Part shown: piece after piece, positions 1 through 8,377 of the stretch
Position numbering within the stretch: the stretch's first letter is position 1
Layout: each line of letters starts with the position of its first letter
Assembly: GCA_028291545.1 (NCBI GenBank)
Contig: JAQGHR010000033.1
Span: 1-51,158 of the forward strand
Length of the DNA: 51,158 nucleotides
Source of the DNA: Planctomycetota bacterium
GTDB taxonomy: Bacteria > Planctomycetota > Planctomycetia > Isosphaerales > Isosphaeraceae
Direction: 5' to 3'
Position numbers and translations under genes: made by a program
Notes under the pieces: generated by a model
The model's database searches: none
What the model was told of the DNA's origin: nothing
What the model saw: only the letters and a program-made list of their open reading frames with translations

Positions 1-39
1 AGCCCCCGGCCCCGGGCTGCCGGTCGCCAGCCGGGGGCT
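1..39. terminator. GC-rich hairpin at window edge, possible terminator
   Basis: AGCCCCCGGC at 1-10 pairs perfectly with GCCGGGGGCT at 30-39, with a 19-nt loop that can itself fold. No T-tract follows, so it may be a factor-assisted terminator of a gene outside the window or only a stable stem. The direction cannot be assigned. Confidence 0.35.
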
Positions 40-114
40 CGCCGTCTGCGCCGGCTCGACCCCAGCCACCCGGATGCCAAGATCGAGTGGGACACAACGT
101 CCCTCCGAACCGGC

Positions 115-144
115 TTGCACGAAAACCCATGGCGTGGGTATGAT
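115..144 (+). promoter_or_regulatory. Possible sigma70-type promoter for the glycosyltransferase gene
   Basis: TTGCAC (115-120) is separated by 18 nt from TATGAT (139-144), which matches the -10 consensus at five of six positions. The coding start at 228 lies about 75 nt beyond the predicted transcription start. The -35 match is weak, so this is a candidate only. Confidence 0.35.
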
Positions 145-227
145 CCCGCCTGGTCCGGCATCGCGGAGGCGATGCCCGTCTCGGCGCTCGCGCCGATCGA
201 CGGATGGGCCATCAGGGAGGATGCACC

Positions 228-2021
228 ATGATGAGCGCACCGTCGCGGACCGAACTCATTTCGTCGCCCCGCCCGCGCCCTTCGACCCAATTTGAAGCCG
301 TCCCGAACGCCGATCGAGCACTTCCGCGCCTGGCCGTCGCGGCCGTCCTGGTCGCGATATTCGGCATTTTCGGTGCGCGATGCTGGCCGGTGGCGCGGGG
401 GGATGCGATCACGTCGGACGAGACGACGCATCTGATCCGGGTCTTGAATCTGTTCCAGAATGGCGACGACCTGGCGATGTGGGAACTCGGGGCGCCGAGG
501 CTCCCGCACGTGATGGGCGGATACGCGTCATACCTCGCCCTGAGGGCGGACGGGATGATGCCGGCGTCGGCCGATATGGAAAAAATCGCCCGGCTGGTCG
601 TCTCCGGGATGCCTCGCGTCGTCGTCCCCGCGCGATGCGTGGCGATCGGCTGGGGGATGCTGCTCATCGGCCTGGTGTTCTGGGCCGCGGCGAGGACGCG
701 GGGGGCGATCTCGGGCCTGATCGCGGCGGGGCTGGTCTCGACGGTTCCGGAATGCCTGGCTCACTCGGCGATCGCCGGCAGCGACATGCCGTTCACCACA
801 TCGGCCTTCTTTTCTCTGATTTGCATGGCCCGATATATCGAAAAACCGACGGCCCGGAGATGGGCGCTGGCGGCCCTCGCGGTCGGCCTGGCCTGGGCGA
901 TGCGGCACACGGCGCTCGTCTTGCTGATCCTCGCGGCGGGCATTCATCTGGTGGTTGCGCTGCGGAAACCAAGGGCTCCGGGCGTCGCGCCGCTGGCCGA
1001 GGTCCTCGCGAGTTCGGGCCTGGCGATCGTCGCGATGGGCGTGATCTCCTTCACGGTCCTCTGGGCGGGCGACGGTTTCGGCACGCTGACACTCGGCGAG
1101 GTTGCCGGGCGCGCGTCGCGAGGGTTGCCGCAACGGATGGGGCCGATCGATGTCTCGCGACTTCAGATCCCGAGCTCGGCGGTGAGTGTGGTGAAGCAGG
1201 TTCGTCACCAGAACGCCGGACACGAGGCCTTCCTCTGCGGAGAGTTTGGCCAGAGTGGTTGGCCGAGCTATTTCCCGATCGCGTTCCTGCTCAAGACGCC
1301 CACCGGATTGTTGATGCTGTTCGTGCTGGCCGTGGCCCGGATGAAGCTGGGCCGGCCGTCGCCGTGGGACGCGGTGGCGATCGCATTCCTCGGCCTGTTG
1401 TGGCTGATGCTGGTGCGGAACAAGGTCAACATCGGCGTCAGGTATGCGGTCCTCACGTATCCTTTGGCCATGCCGTTCGTGGCGAGGATGTTCGAAGGAC
1501 GGGCGCTCCGAGATCGCGTGTGGGGGCCGGTCGTGCTGATCTCGGCCGGGTGGTTCGCCGTGGCCTCGATCGGGGCGCACGGTCGTTATCTCTCGTCGTT
1601 CAACGAGATCGGCGGCGGGCCGAAGATGGGCTGGATGTACCTGGCGGATTCCAACATCGATTGGGGCCAGGATTTCGACGCGCTCGGGCGGACGATCGAG
1701 ACGCTGGGGATCAAGGAGGTGACGACCGACGTCAGCTCCGAGCGCCGGTTGGATCTCCCCGGCGTGTTCACCGTGATGAACCGGAGCAAGGCGACCCAGG
1801 TGCCCGCCGCGACCCCGCCGAATCGGCGGTTATACGACGACGAGGGCGAATATTTGCCCATATACACCCGGTACGTCGCGGTGAGCGTGTCCCGACTCCA
1901 CGGCCTCTACTCCCAGAACGACGTGAGCTGGCTGCGGACGCGGCGGTTGGTCTCGCGGGTGGGAGATAGCATCTTCCTCTTCGACATGGACCGTCCCGCG
2001 GAACGGCCCTTCGTGGAATGA
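228..2021 (+). CDS. GT-C fold membrane glycosyltransferase (PMT/ArnT-like, family 39 type)
   Basis: A polytopic membrane protein of about 597 residues. An N-terminal helix is followed by a short extracytoplasmic loop with an acidic motif, ITSDETTH. An Asp-Glu pair at this place is the catalytic signature of GT-C transferases that use polyprenyl-phosphate sugar donors. Many further hydrophobic segments follow, and the C-terminal loop contains 'SNIDWGQDF', often seen in bacterial family-39-like proteins. The start at 228 is preferred over the upstream in-frame ATG at 204 because AGGGAGG (214-220) lies seven bases before it. The substrate is unknown; transfer of a lipid-linked sugar to protein or lipid on the outer face of the membrane is inferred from the family. 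The gene converges on the CAP-domain gene with only 24 nt between stops. Confidence 0.75.
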   Translation: MMSAPSRTELISSPRPRPSTQFEAVPNADRALPRLAVAAVLVAIFGIFGARCWPVARGDAITSDETTHLIRVLNLFQNGDDLAMWELGAPRLPHVMGGYASYLALRADGMMPASADMEKIARLVVSGMPRVVVPARCVAIGWGMLLIGLVFWAAARTRGAISGLIAAGLVSTVPECLAHSAIAGSDMPFTTSAFFSLICMARYIEKPTARRWALAALAVGLAWAMRHTALVLLILAAGIHLVVALRKPRAPGVAPLAEVLASSGLAIVAMGVISFTVLWAGDGFGTLTLGEVAGRASRGLPQRMGPIDVSRLQIPSSAVSVVKQVRHQNAGHEAFLCGEFGQSGWPSYFPIAFLLKTPTGLLMLFVLAVARMKLGRPSPWDAVAIAFLGLLWLMLVRNKVNIGVRYAVLTYPLAMPFVARMFEGRALRDRVWGPVVLISAGWFAVASIGAHGRYLSSFNEIGGGPKMGWMYLADSNIDWGQDFDALGRTIETLGIKEVTTDVSSERRLDLPGVFTVMNRSKATQVPAATPPNRRLYDDEGEYLPIYTRYVAVSVSRLHGLYSQNDVSWLRTRRLVSRVGDSIFLFDMDRPAERPFVE

Positions 2022-2045
2022 CAGGATCGGCCCGATGCTTGTTCG

Positions 2046-3323
2046 TTAGCGATGCTTGTGCAACTTCGGCGGCTTCGGGTGTGGGACGCCGTGCCGGCGC
2101 TTCTTGTGATGAGCCTTGCCCGTGAGGTACGACCATCCGCGCGGAGTGTCATTCGGCGAGGCCACTTTCACCGAGGGCTTTGCCTGTGACTGTGAAGCGG
2201 TCGGCGACGACGGCGTCTGGGTCGGTGGGACGAGCACCGGCGGCGCCGCGGCGGGGGGCGAAACCACCACATCCCATCCTACGTTGTCCGTCCCGATCGT
2301 GATCGCCGTCGTTCGTGGAGAGGCCAGGCCCGCGCCGGTCGCCGTCACGTCGTAGGTGCCGGCCGGAAGGTCGAGCGTGTAGCCGCCCGAACCCCAGGTG
2401 ATGGCGTCGTACGTGCCCTCGGCGTGGCGGCCGATGGCTTCGATGCGCACGCCCGAGAGGCCCTCGCCGGGGGTATAGAAACCGTCGTTGTTAGCATCCT
2501 GAGAGACGGCCCCGGTGAGGAATTGGTGGCCCGATCGCCAGCCGAATTCCTGCGTGACGAGGGCCGGGCCGACGTTCAGGCCCTGATTGCCCGCCATGGC
2601 GGCCACGGAGGGGGGAGGCGTTGTGGGATGCGCGTCGGTCATGAGGCCGATGCCGATCTCGGTCATCGGGTAGGTCCCCGCCGCGGCCGAGCCGGAAGGG
2701 CCCGGCATGAGCAGGTTGCGGAGATGGCCGAAGTCGGGGTTGCCCCAATCGAGGAAGAAGGCTTCCTCGAAATAATCATCGAGCGCCTTGCCGTGCGCAT
2801 CGGGCAGATTGTTCGAGTAGGCGAACACGTTCTCGGCCATCGCCCAGGAGGATTCGCCGGTGGGATAGTAGGGCTGCCCGTCGGGGGCCATCTGGTCGGG
2901 GGTGGCCGGGCGAGCGAGTGAGCCGGCGGGGGCATGAACCTGGGCGTTCTGGGCGAGCATCCGCGCGTTGTGTTCGCGGGATGCGGCGATGAGCCGGAGA
3001 TTGAAGGCGAGCGGGGGCAGAGGTCCATGCGCGTTCATCTCCTGGAGGAACGCCGAGGCGTCCCAGTTGTGGAGGGCGTTCTTGATCGTTGGATCGTTGC
3101 GAGCGATCGAGAGCAGCCGCTGGGCTTCGGCCGGCGGATTCGCCCGGGCTCGGTTGACGAGTTGAAGCATGTACTGCTCGTCGGCCGAAGGCTCCACCGA
3201 GGCGACCGACGAGAGCAGTCGCCTCGGTTCCAGCCCGACGAGTTCCGGGCGAGCCCGTCTTGAGGCGCGGCGGGTCTCGGTGCGCGCGGCCGCGAGGCCG
3301 CCGCAATCGTGCGGGCTGGTCAT
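2046..3323 (-). CDS. Secreted CAP (SCP/PR-1) domain protein with SdrD-B-like repeat
   Basis: This 425-residue protein carries a LEPRRLLS sequence near residue 31, resembling the LEPR-XLL motif at the start of many exported surface proteins of planctomycetes and marine bacteria. A CAP domain follows at roughly residues 47-240 (VNRARANPPAEA, EHNARMLAQNAQVH, HLRNLL). Next comes a segment like an SdrD B-type Ig-like domain (DANNDGFYTPGEGLSGVRIEA). The C-terminus is proline-rich and ends in a basic Lys/His tail. The likely role is a cell-surface or secreted protein; bacterial CAP domains have varied, often unknown, activities. The start at 3323 has a GGGGGA sequence about eight bases upstream. No classical signal peptide is visible, so export probably depends on the LEPR-type leader. 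Confidence 0.75.
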   Translation of the reverse strand: MTSPHDCGGLAAARTETRRASRRARPELVGLEPRRLLSSVASVEPSADEQYMLQLVNRARANPPAEAQRLLSIARNDPTIKNALHNWDASAFLQEMNAHGPLPPLAFNLRLIAASREHNARMLAQNAQVHAPAGSLARPATPDQMAPDGQPYYPTGESSWAMAENVFAYSNNLPDAHGKALDDYFEEAFFLDWGNPDFGHLRNLLMPGPSGSAAAGTYPMTEIGIGLMTDAHPTTPPPSVAAMAGNQGLNVGPALVTQEFGWRSGHQFLTGAVSQDANNDGFYTPGEGLSGVRIEAIGRHAEGTYDAITWGSGGYTLDLPAGTYDVTATGAGLASPRTTAITIGTDNVGWDVVVSPPAAAPPVLVPPTQTPSSPTASQSQAKPSVKVASPNDTPRGWSYLTGKAHHKKRRHGVPHPKPPKLHKHR

Positions 3324-3486
3324 CCCTCATCCCCCGGACTTGACGCTCGGAGCGCGGACGCCCCGGATCGGACGAGCGATCTCGCCGGGCGAGGTCGTCG
3401 CTCGTCGTTGGCTCGGGCCGCGATGTTCGCGAGCCCCACTCAAGTCCTAGGTCGCGGGGAGGGAAGAGGGCGGGAGAATGGGGAAA

Positions 3487-3542
3487 TTCCGACGGCCGAT
3501 CGGGAGACACCCTCTTCAGGGATCAGCCATCGGCCATCGGAA
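3487..3542. repeat. Imperfect inverted repeat upstream of CAP gene
   Basis: TTCCGACGGCCGAT (3487-3500) and ATCGGCCATCGGAA (3529-3542) are inverted copies with one mismatch, separated by 28 nt. They lie between the start of the CAP gene and the stop of the upstream secreted-protein gene, both on the minus strand. The element could be a transcript-end hairpin of the upstream gene or a dispersed palindrome. The rest of 3324-3569 shows no gene. Confidence 0.5.
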
Positions 3543-3569
3543 TCGAGGTGGTGATCGCGAGGATTGCCT

Positions 3570-5516
3570 TTACTTCTGGATCGCTTCGACGATCCTGGCC
3601 TTCGTCTTCAGCTTGTCGCAGATCGCGCGAAGCTCGTTGCGAGTGAGGACACGCCCGCCCTGGATCTCGACCTCGGCGAATTCGTCCACCGGGATCACGT
3701 ACTGGGCGGGGATCAAATAGCCGGGCTCGACGGGCTTCCAATCGGCGGCGCCGTCCGCTTTGCGAATCTTCGGACCCTTGGCGTAGTTGGTGTCGAGCAC
3801 CGCGAGGCGAACGCCGATCGTCATCCAGAGGCGGACGGCCCCGGTGCGCTGGTCGTAGTAGACGGGGACGGAAACGCGGGTGTCGGCGGCAAGGTCAGGG
3901 TCGCGCTTGAGCCTGGCGAGCCAGTCGGCGGCGGCCGTCTCGCAGGCGACGCGATCGACGGTCTCACCCGCGAGGAAGGCGGGCTTGAGGCCGATGTCCT
4001 CGGCGCTGAGCAGGTAGAAGCCGTAGAAGAGGTCGCGCATGTAGCGCAGCTCGCCGTGCAAGGTCAGCTCGCGCGGGCCGGTCTCTCGCAGGCCGTGGAG
4101 CGATTTCAGGGTCGCTTCCCCGAGGGTCGATTCGAGGAAGTTCGCCAGGAAGGCGTAGGATCGCGCGGTGCGGAGATAGTAGGTCGGATTCGGTTCAACC
4201 CGCAGCCGGGGGTAGACGTAGACCGGCCGTTCGGGCTCCTCCCTGGCCATCGCGCGAGGCGCGGGGAAGTCCAGTTGCCGGGCGTGGGTCTCGCGACGCT
4301 TGGTCACGAGCGCCTGGAAGGCTTCGAGCATCCGCTTCTTGTAGAGCTTCGTCAGCAGGAGGTGGCTCGATTCCTCGCCCTTCTCGGGCAGGAGCAGCGT
4401 CTCCAGCGCGTAGACCTGATAGTCGTACCAACCGCCGTCGTTTCTCGGCTTGAGGTCGACTTTGCCCGAGCGGATCGCGGTGATCAGCTCGCGCATCAGG
4501 TTGGCATCGGCGGGCAGGCCCAAGGGGAAGAGGCGGGCGAAGAGCTCGGTCTCTCGCGAAGACGAGGGCGGGAACAGGGCGACCTTGGCCGTGACGGGCA
4601 AGGGCCGCCCGATGGCCTCGGCCGGGGTCACGCCCGAGAGCGGGTTCGTGAGCTTGCCGTAGAAATTGGTGGCCTTGCGGTAGTCGGCCAGGAGCGCCTT
4701 GTCCTCGCCCAGGACGCGAGCGATCTCTTCATAGATCCGCCTGTCCTGGATCGGCCGGGAGAAGAACCGGAGGGTGCGGAAGCAGTTCGAGAGGGTCTTG
4801 TTCCAGGTGTAGAAACTGATCGGCTTCGAAAAGACCTCGTTGCCGAGGAAGCTCTCGGCCATCGACCTGGCGGCGGCCGAGGCCTCGATCGGCTCTCCGG
4901 CAATCACGAGGCCGGCGGCGAGGTAGTTCGCGGCGGGCGTGCCCTTGGCCACGCGATCGTGGAGCGTCTTGATCAGGCCGAGATGGCTTTTCATGGCCTC
5001 GCTTTGACCGGCGTAATACGCCTGGTCGAGAGCCGCGTAGAGGCCGTCGTCGAACTGTTTGGCCTTGCCGTCGATCATGTTGACCGAGGGGAGGACCTGA
5101 CCCTTGGACTTGCTCATGGCCGCCGTGTACGAGGGGTGCAGCACGAGCAGCTCGGGGCTCAGGTCGGGCTTGACGATCGGGACGTCGAGCCGGAGGACCG
5201 AATCGCTCAGGTTCAGGACGTGGCCCTGGAGCGGGCGGCGATCGACCAGGTCGGGGACGAACTTCGTCTTCTTGTCCGCCAGGCGGTCGTCGACGAGCAG
5301 GGTGTCGTTATCCTTGGGCGCGGTGTATTCGGTCACATCGACGGTCACCGTGTCCTTCTTCTTGTCGCCCCTGGGCTCTTCGCCCCGGTTGGCGGGCGCG
5401 GGCGGGCCGAACAGCGAGGCCCGGACTTCGGGCGTGAGGAGAAGCGTAAATCCGCCCGCTCCGGCCACCGCAAGTGCAGTCAGACAGACGACGAAGACGC
5501 GGGATAGACGCGCCAT
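3570..5516 (-). CDS. Secreted protein of unknown function, 648 residues
   Basis: I do not recognise this family. The N-terminus (MARLSRVFVVCLTALAVAGAG) is a good signal peptide or membrane anchor, and a charged Lys-rich stretch near residues 50-58 follows. The remainder has no further clear membrane segment and mixes helical and strand-like regions (NKTLSNCFRTLRFFSRPI near residue 240; FYLLSAEDIGLKPAFLAGETVDRVACE in the C-terminal third), so a large soluble extracytoplasmic domain is likely. Codon use matches the neighbours and gives no sign of transfer. It is divergent from the SMP-30-like gene with about 250 nt between the starts. Probably a lineage-specific planctomycete protein. Confidence 0.7.
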   Translation of the reverse strand: MARLSRVFVVCLTALAVAGAGGFTLLLTPEVRASLFGPPAPANRGEEPRGDKKKDTVTVDVTEYTAPKDNDTLLVDDRLADKKTKFVPDLVDRRPLQGHVLNLSDSVLRLDVPIVKPDLSPELLVLHPSYTAAMSKSKGQVLPSVNMIDGKAKQFDDGLYAALDQAYYAGQSEAMKSHLGLIKTLHDRVAKGTPAANYLAAGLVIAGEPIEASAAARSMAESFLGNEVFSKPISFYTWNKTLSNCFRTLRFFSRPIQDRRIYEEIARVLGEDKALLADYRKATNFYGKLTNPLSGVTPAEAIGRPLPVTAKVALFPPSSSRETELFARLFPLGLPADANLMRELITAIRSGKVDLKPRNDGGWYDYQVYALETLLLPEKGEESSHLLLTKLYKKRMLEAFQALVTKRRETHARQLDFPAPRAMAREEPERPVYVYPRLRVEPNPTYYLRTARSYAFLANFLESTLGEATLKSLHGLRETGPRELTLHGELRYMRDLFYGFYLLSAEDIGLKPAFLAGETVDRVACETAAADWLARLKRDPDLAADTRVSVPVYYDQRTGAVRLWMTIGVRLAVLDTNYAKGPKIRKADGAADWKPVEPGYLIPAQYVIPVDEFAEVEIQGGRVLTRNELRAICDKLKTKARIVEAIQK

Positions 5517-5769
5517 GGCCTGGACTCCTTCAGACGGGAGAAGTTCGCGAGGTGCGGAGCGATCCTGGAGGCGTCGGCGCGCCCCTGCTCATGACGTATT
5601 ACGATCAAGCGGCCGGCCGTGCGAGAGAATTCCGGGGAAATCGCGGAACGGGCCGGCCTGGAGGTCTCGACCACGGATCGCCGGATGAGGGCGCTTGCTC
5701 CCGGGCCTCGGGGCGATTAGCCTGTCACGCGTCGTGCGAGGAGAACCGCCCCGCCTTTCGGAGAAGACG

Positions 5770-6807
5770 ATGCAGCGCGTAACGAGCCCCATCCTCGCGG
5801 CCTTCGCCCTGGCCGCGATCGCCGTGAACTCAGCCTCGGCCCAGAAGGCGACCGAGAAGAAGGACGGCAAGTACCCGACCCTGGGCACGATCGAGCGGCT
5901 CAACCCGAAGCTCGACGCCTTGATCCCGAAAGAGGCCGCCGTCGAGCAGATCGCCGAGGGATTCGATTGGTCCGAGGGGCCGGTCTGGGTTGCCGAGGGA
6001 TCGTTCCTGCTCTTCTCGGACGTCCCGAAAAACACCGTCTACCAGTGGACCGACAGCAGCGGGATCACCGAGTTCCTCAAGCCCAGCGGCTACACGGGCA
6101 AGGAGCCGAGAGGCGGTGAGCCCGGCTCGAATGGCCTGACCCTGAGCCCGCAGCGAAGGCTGGTCCTGATGCAGCACGGCGACCGTCGCGTCGCCAAGCT
6201 GGACAACAATCGCGGGTTCACCACCATCGTCGACAAGTACGAAGGCAAGCGGTTCAACAGCCCGAACGATGGCGTCTATGACTCCAAGGGCAACCTCTAC
6301 TTCACCGACCCGCCCTACGGTCTCCTGAAGCAGAACGACGACCCCGCCAAGGAGCTGGATTTCAACGGCGTCTATCGCGTCTCGGCCGACGGCAAGCTCA
6401 GCCTGCTCACGAAGGAGATGACGTACCCGAACGGGATCGCGATCTCCCCCGACGAGAAGACGCTCTACGTCGCCAATTCCGACCCCAAGAAGGCGATCTG
6501 GAAGGCCTTCCCGATCAAGGACGACGGCATGCTGGGCGAGGGCAAAGTGTTCTTCGATGCCACCGACAAGGTCGGCAAGGTTGCTGGCCTGCCCGACGGG
6601 CTGAAAGTGGACAAGGACGGCAACCTCTTCGCGACCGGCCCCGGCGGCGTTCTCATCTTCGCCCCCGACGGCACCCATCTCGGCACCATCGCCACCGGCC
6701 AGGCCACCGCCAACTGCGGCTGGGGCGAGGACGGCTCGGTGCTCTACATCACGGCGGATATGTTCATCGGCCGGCTGAAGACATCGACGAAGGGCAAGGG
6801 GTATTGA
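5770..6807 (+). CDS. Exported SMP-30/gluconolactonase-like beta-propeller protein
   Basis: About 345 residues with a classical signal peptide (MQRVTSPILAAFALAAIAVNSASA). The mature part has the six-bladed propeller pattern of the SMP-30/gluconolactonase/LRE family: DWSEGPVWVAEGSFLLFSDV supplies the metal-binding Glu, FNSPNDGVYDSKGNLYFTDPPYG the central Asn-Asp site, and YPNGIAISPDEKTLYVAN and GLPDGLKVDKDGNLFATG the later blades. The family hydrolyses lactones such as gluconolactone with a bound divalent cation; the true substrate here is not known. The start at 5770 is chosen over an upstream in-frame codon because GGAG lies six bases before it and the signal peptide begins there. Confidence 0.85.
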   Translation: MQRVTSPILAAFALAAIAVNSASAQKATEKKDGKYPTLGTIERLNPKLDALIPKEAAVEQIAEGFDWSEGPVWVAEGSFLLFSDVPKNTVYQWTDSSGITEFLKPSGYTGKEPRGGEPGSNGLTLSPQRRLVLMQHGDRRVAKLDNNRGFTTIVDKYEGKRFNSPNDGVYDSKGNLYFTDPPYGLLKQNDDPAKELDFNGVYRVSADGKLSLLTKEMTYPNGIAISPDEKTLYVANSDPKKAIWKAFPIKDDGMLGEGKVFFDATDKVGKVAGLPDGLKVDKDGNLFATGPGGVLIFAPDGTHLGTIATGQATANCGWGEDGSVLYITADMFIGRLKTSTKGKGY

Positions 6808-6870
6808 TCGCGGGCGACTTCTGGTCCCGCTTCGCGCAAGAGCGACGGGACCGGGAGTCTAACCTACCAC

Positions 6871-8310
6871 TTACTTGACGGCCGTCCGCTTCGCCTCACC
6901 GTCGGTCTTGGCCTTCTCCTGGACGACGGCAGGTGCGGTGGACGTGCCTTCGAACAGGGGCGATGTGATGGAGCTGCGGGATCGCAGTTCCTTGAGATAG
7001 CTGTCGATCTGGGCGCTGAAGCGCTCCTGGAACAGGGTCTCGGCGATCTGCTTCTGGATCTTGGTGTCGGAAAACGGAACCGGCCCGGCCGGGCGACGGG
7101 ATTCGACGCGGACGAGATGGATGCCCTTGGGGCCCTCGATCGGCGCACTGATCTGGCCGGGCGGAAGCGTCGCGAGCGCGGCGTTGACCGCGGGGACGGG
7201 GTAGCCGCCGGGCGAGGTTTCCCATGTGCCGCCCCGGTCCGCCGTGGCCCCGGAGCTGGTCGCCTTCGCGACCTTGGCGAAGTCCTCGCCGCTCAGGAGA
7301 CGGTTGCGGACGATCGCGGCCGTCTTCTGGGCGGAGGCCAGATCCGAGGGTTTCGCGATCGGGATCAGGATCTCCTGCCACTTGACCTGCGCGTCGCGGT
7401 GGTACTCCGGCTGCTTGCGGTGCTCGTGGTAATACTTCTCCATGTCCCGTTTGCCGGGCTTTCCAACCTTCGGCTGAATCTGGATCATCAACAGCTCTCG
7501 GGCCATGGTCTCGGTCTTGTAAGCCTCGTGATGATCGTCGAGCGATTCCCCCTGGGATTCCATCTTCTTCCGCAGCGAGAACTCGTCCTCGACGCCCGCC
7601 TTGCGGCACATGGCGGTGAGTTCCTTCTCGCGCCAGATCTTATCCACGTAGTCGGCGAACGTGGTCCATTGCTGGGGCTTTCTCCGGCGGCGCTCTTCCT
7701 GAAGGATCAGCGTGCGATCGATCAGCGTTTCCAGCGTATCCCTGGCCATCATGTTGGCCTGCTCGGGCGACTCGCGCTTGATGTCCTGGAGCTCCCGGAG
7801 CTTGCATTTGAGCCGGAAGCAGATGGCGAATTCCAGCTCGCGATAGGTGATGACCGTGTCCCCGACCCTGGCGGCCGTCAGCGCGGCGCGGGGACCCGGA
7901 TCGAGGCCGGGACTCGTGCGGAGCGGGATCGCATCCGCGCCAGGCGTCGATGGCGTATCGGGTCGATTCGCGGCGGCCGGGGCGGATGGGGGGGGCGGCT
8001 TGGGGAGGTCATCCGACTCGGAGACCGCCGGGGCATTCTCGTGTGCGGGTTCGGGCTCGACGACATAGCTGGCGCGGACGGTGCCCAAATCGGCCGGGAT
8101 CTTGCCTTGATTGATGGACGCCTTGATCGGCTCCAGCGGCGTCAATTCGACCGCGGGCTCCTGAACCTCCGTCGGGCTCGGCGGCAGGGCGGATCGGGCG
8201 CGGGCGCAACCGCCTCCCCAGCAAATCGCGATCGCGCAGAGCGTGGTCAACGCATGGCGTTCCGCCAGGGACACGACTCGCGGGAGGAAGAGAGTTCGGC
8301 CGGGTCTCAT
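6871..8310 (-). CDS. Exported PpiC-type peptidyl-prolyl cis-trans isomerase (SurA/PrsA-like foldase)
   Basis: About 479 residues. The hydrophobic N-terminus ending in WGGGCARA resembles a lipoprotein signal with a non-ideal lipobox. A Pro-rich linker follows, then a helical SurA-N-like region (ARDTLETLIDRTLILQEERRR) and a parvulin domain in the C-terminal half. Parvulin signatures include WQEILIPIAKP, GEDFAKVAKATSSGATADRGG and GPKGIHLVRVESRRP. The likely role is folding of exported proteins outside the cytoplasmic membrane. The start at 8310 is preferred over more distal in-frame codons, which overlap mfd, because GGAGAGAG lies just upstream. It is 67 nt downstream of the mfd stop on the same strand and may be co-transcribed. 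Confidence 0.8.
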   Translation of the reverse strand: MRPGRTLFLPRVVSLAERHALTTLCAIAICWGGGCARARSALPPSPTEVQEPAVELTPLEPIKASINQGKIPADLGTVRASYVVEPEPAHENAPAVSESDDLPKPPPPSAPAAANRPDTPSTPGADAIPLRTSPGLDPGPRAALTAARVGDTVITYRELEFAICFRLKCKLRELQDIKRESPEQANMMARDTLETLIDRTLILQEERRRRKPQQWTTFADYVDKIWREKELTAMCRKAGVEDEFSLRKKMESQGESLDDHHEAYKTETMARELLMIQIQPKVGKPGKRDMEKYYHEHRKQPEYHRDAQVKWQEILIPIAKPSDLASAQKTAAIVRNRLLSGEDFAKVAKATSSGATADRGGTWETSPGGYPVPAVNAALATLPPGQISAPIEGPKGIHLVRVESRRPAGPVPFSDTKIQKQIAETLFQERFSAQIDSYLKELRSRSSITSPLFEGTSTAPAVVQEKAKTDGEAKRTAVK

Positions 8311-8319
8311 GTCTCTCTC

Positions 8320-8356
8320 CACTGCGAACCGCGAACAGCGAACCGCGAACTGCGGG
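8320..8356. repeat. Short GCGAAC tandem/palindromic repeat between mfd and ppiC-like gene
   Basis: The units GCGAACC GCGAACA GCGAACC GCGAACT follow each other in the 67-nt gap. It lies just upstream of the foldase ribosome-binding site. It could be a dispersed simple repeat; no function is evident. Confidence 0.5.
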
Positions 8357-8377
8357 CGGCGGTCTTCTACCCGCGAC

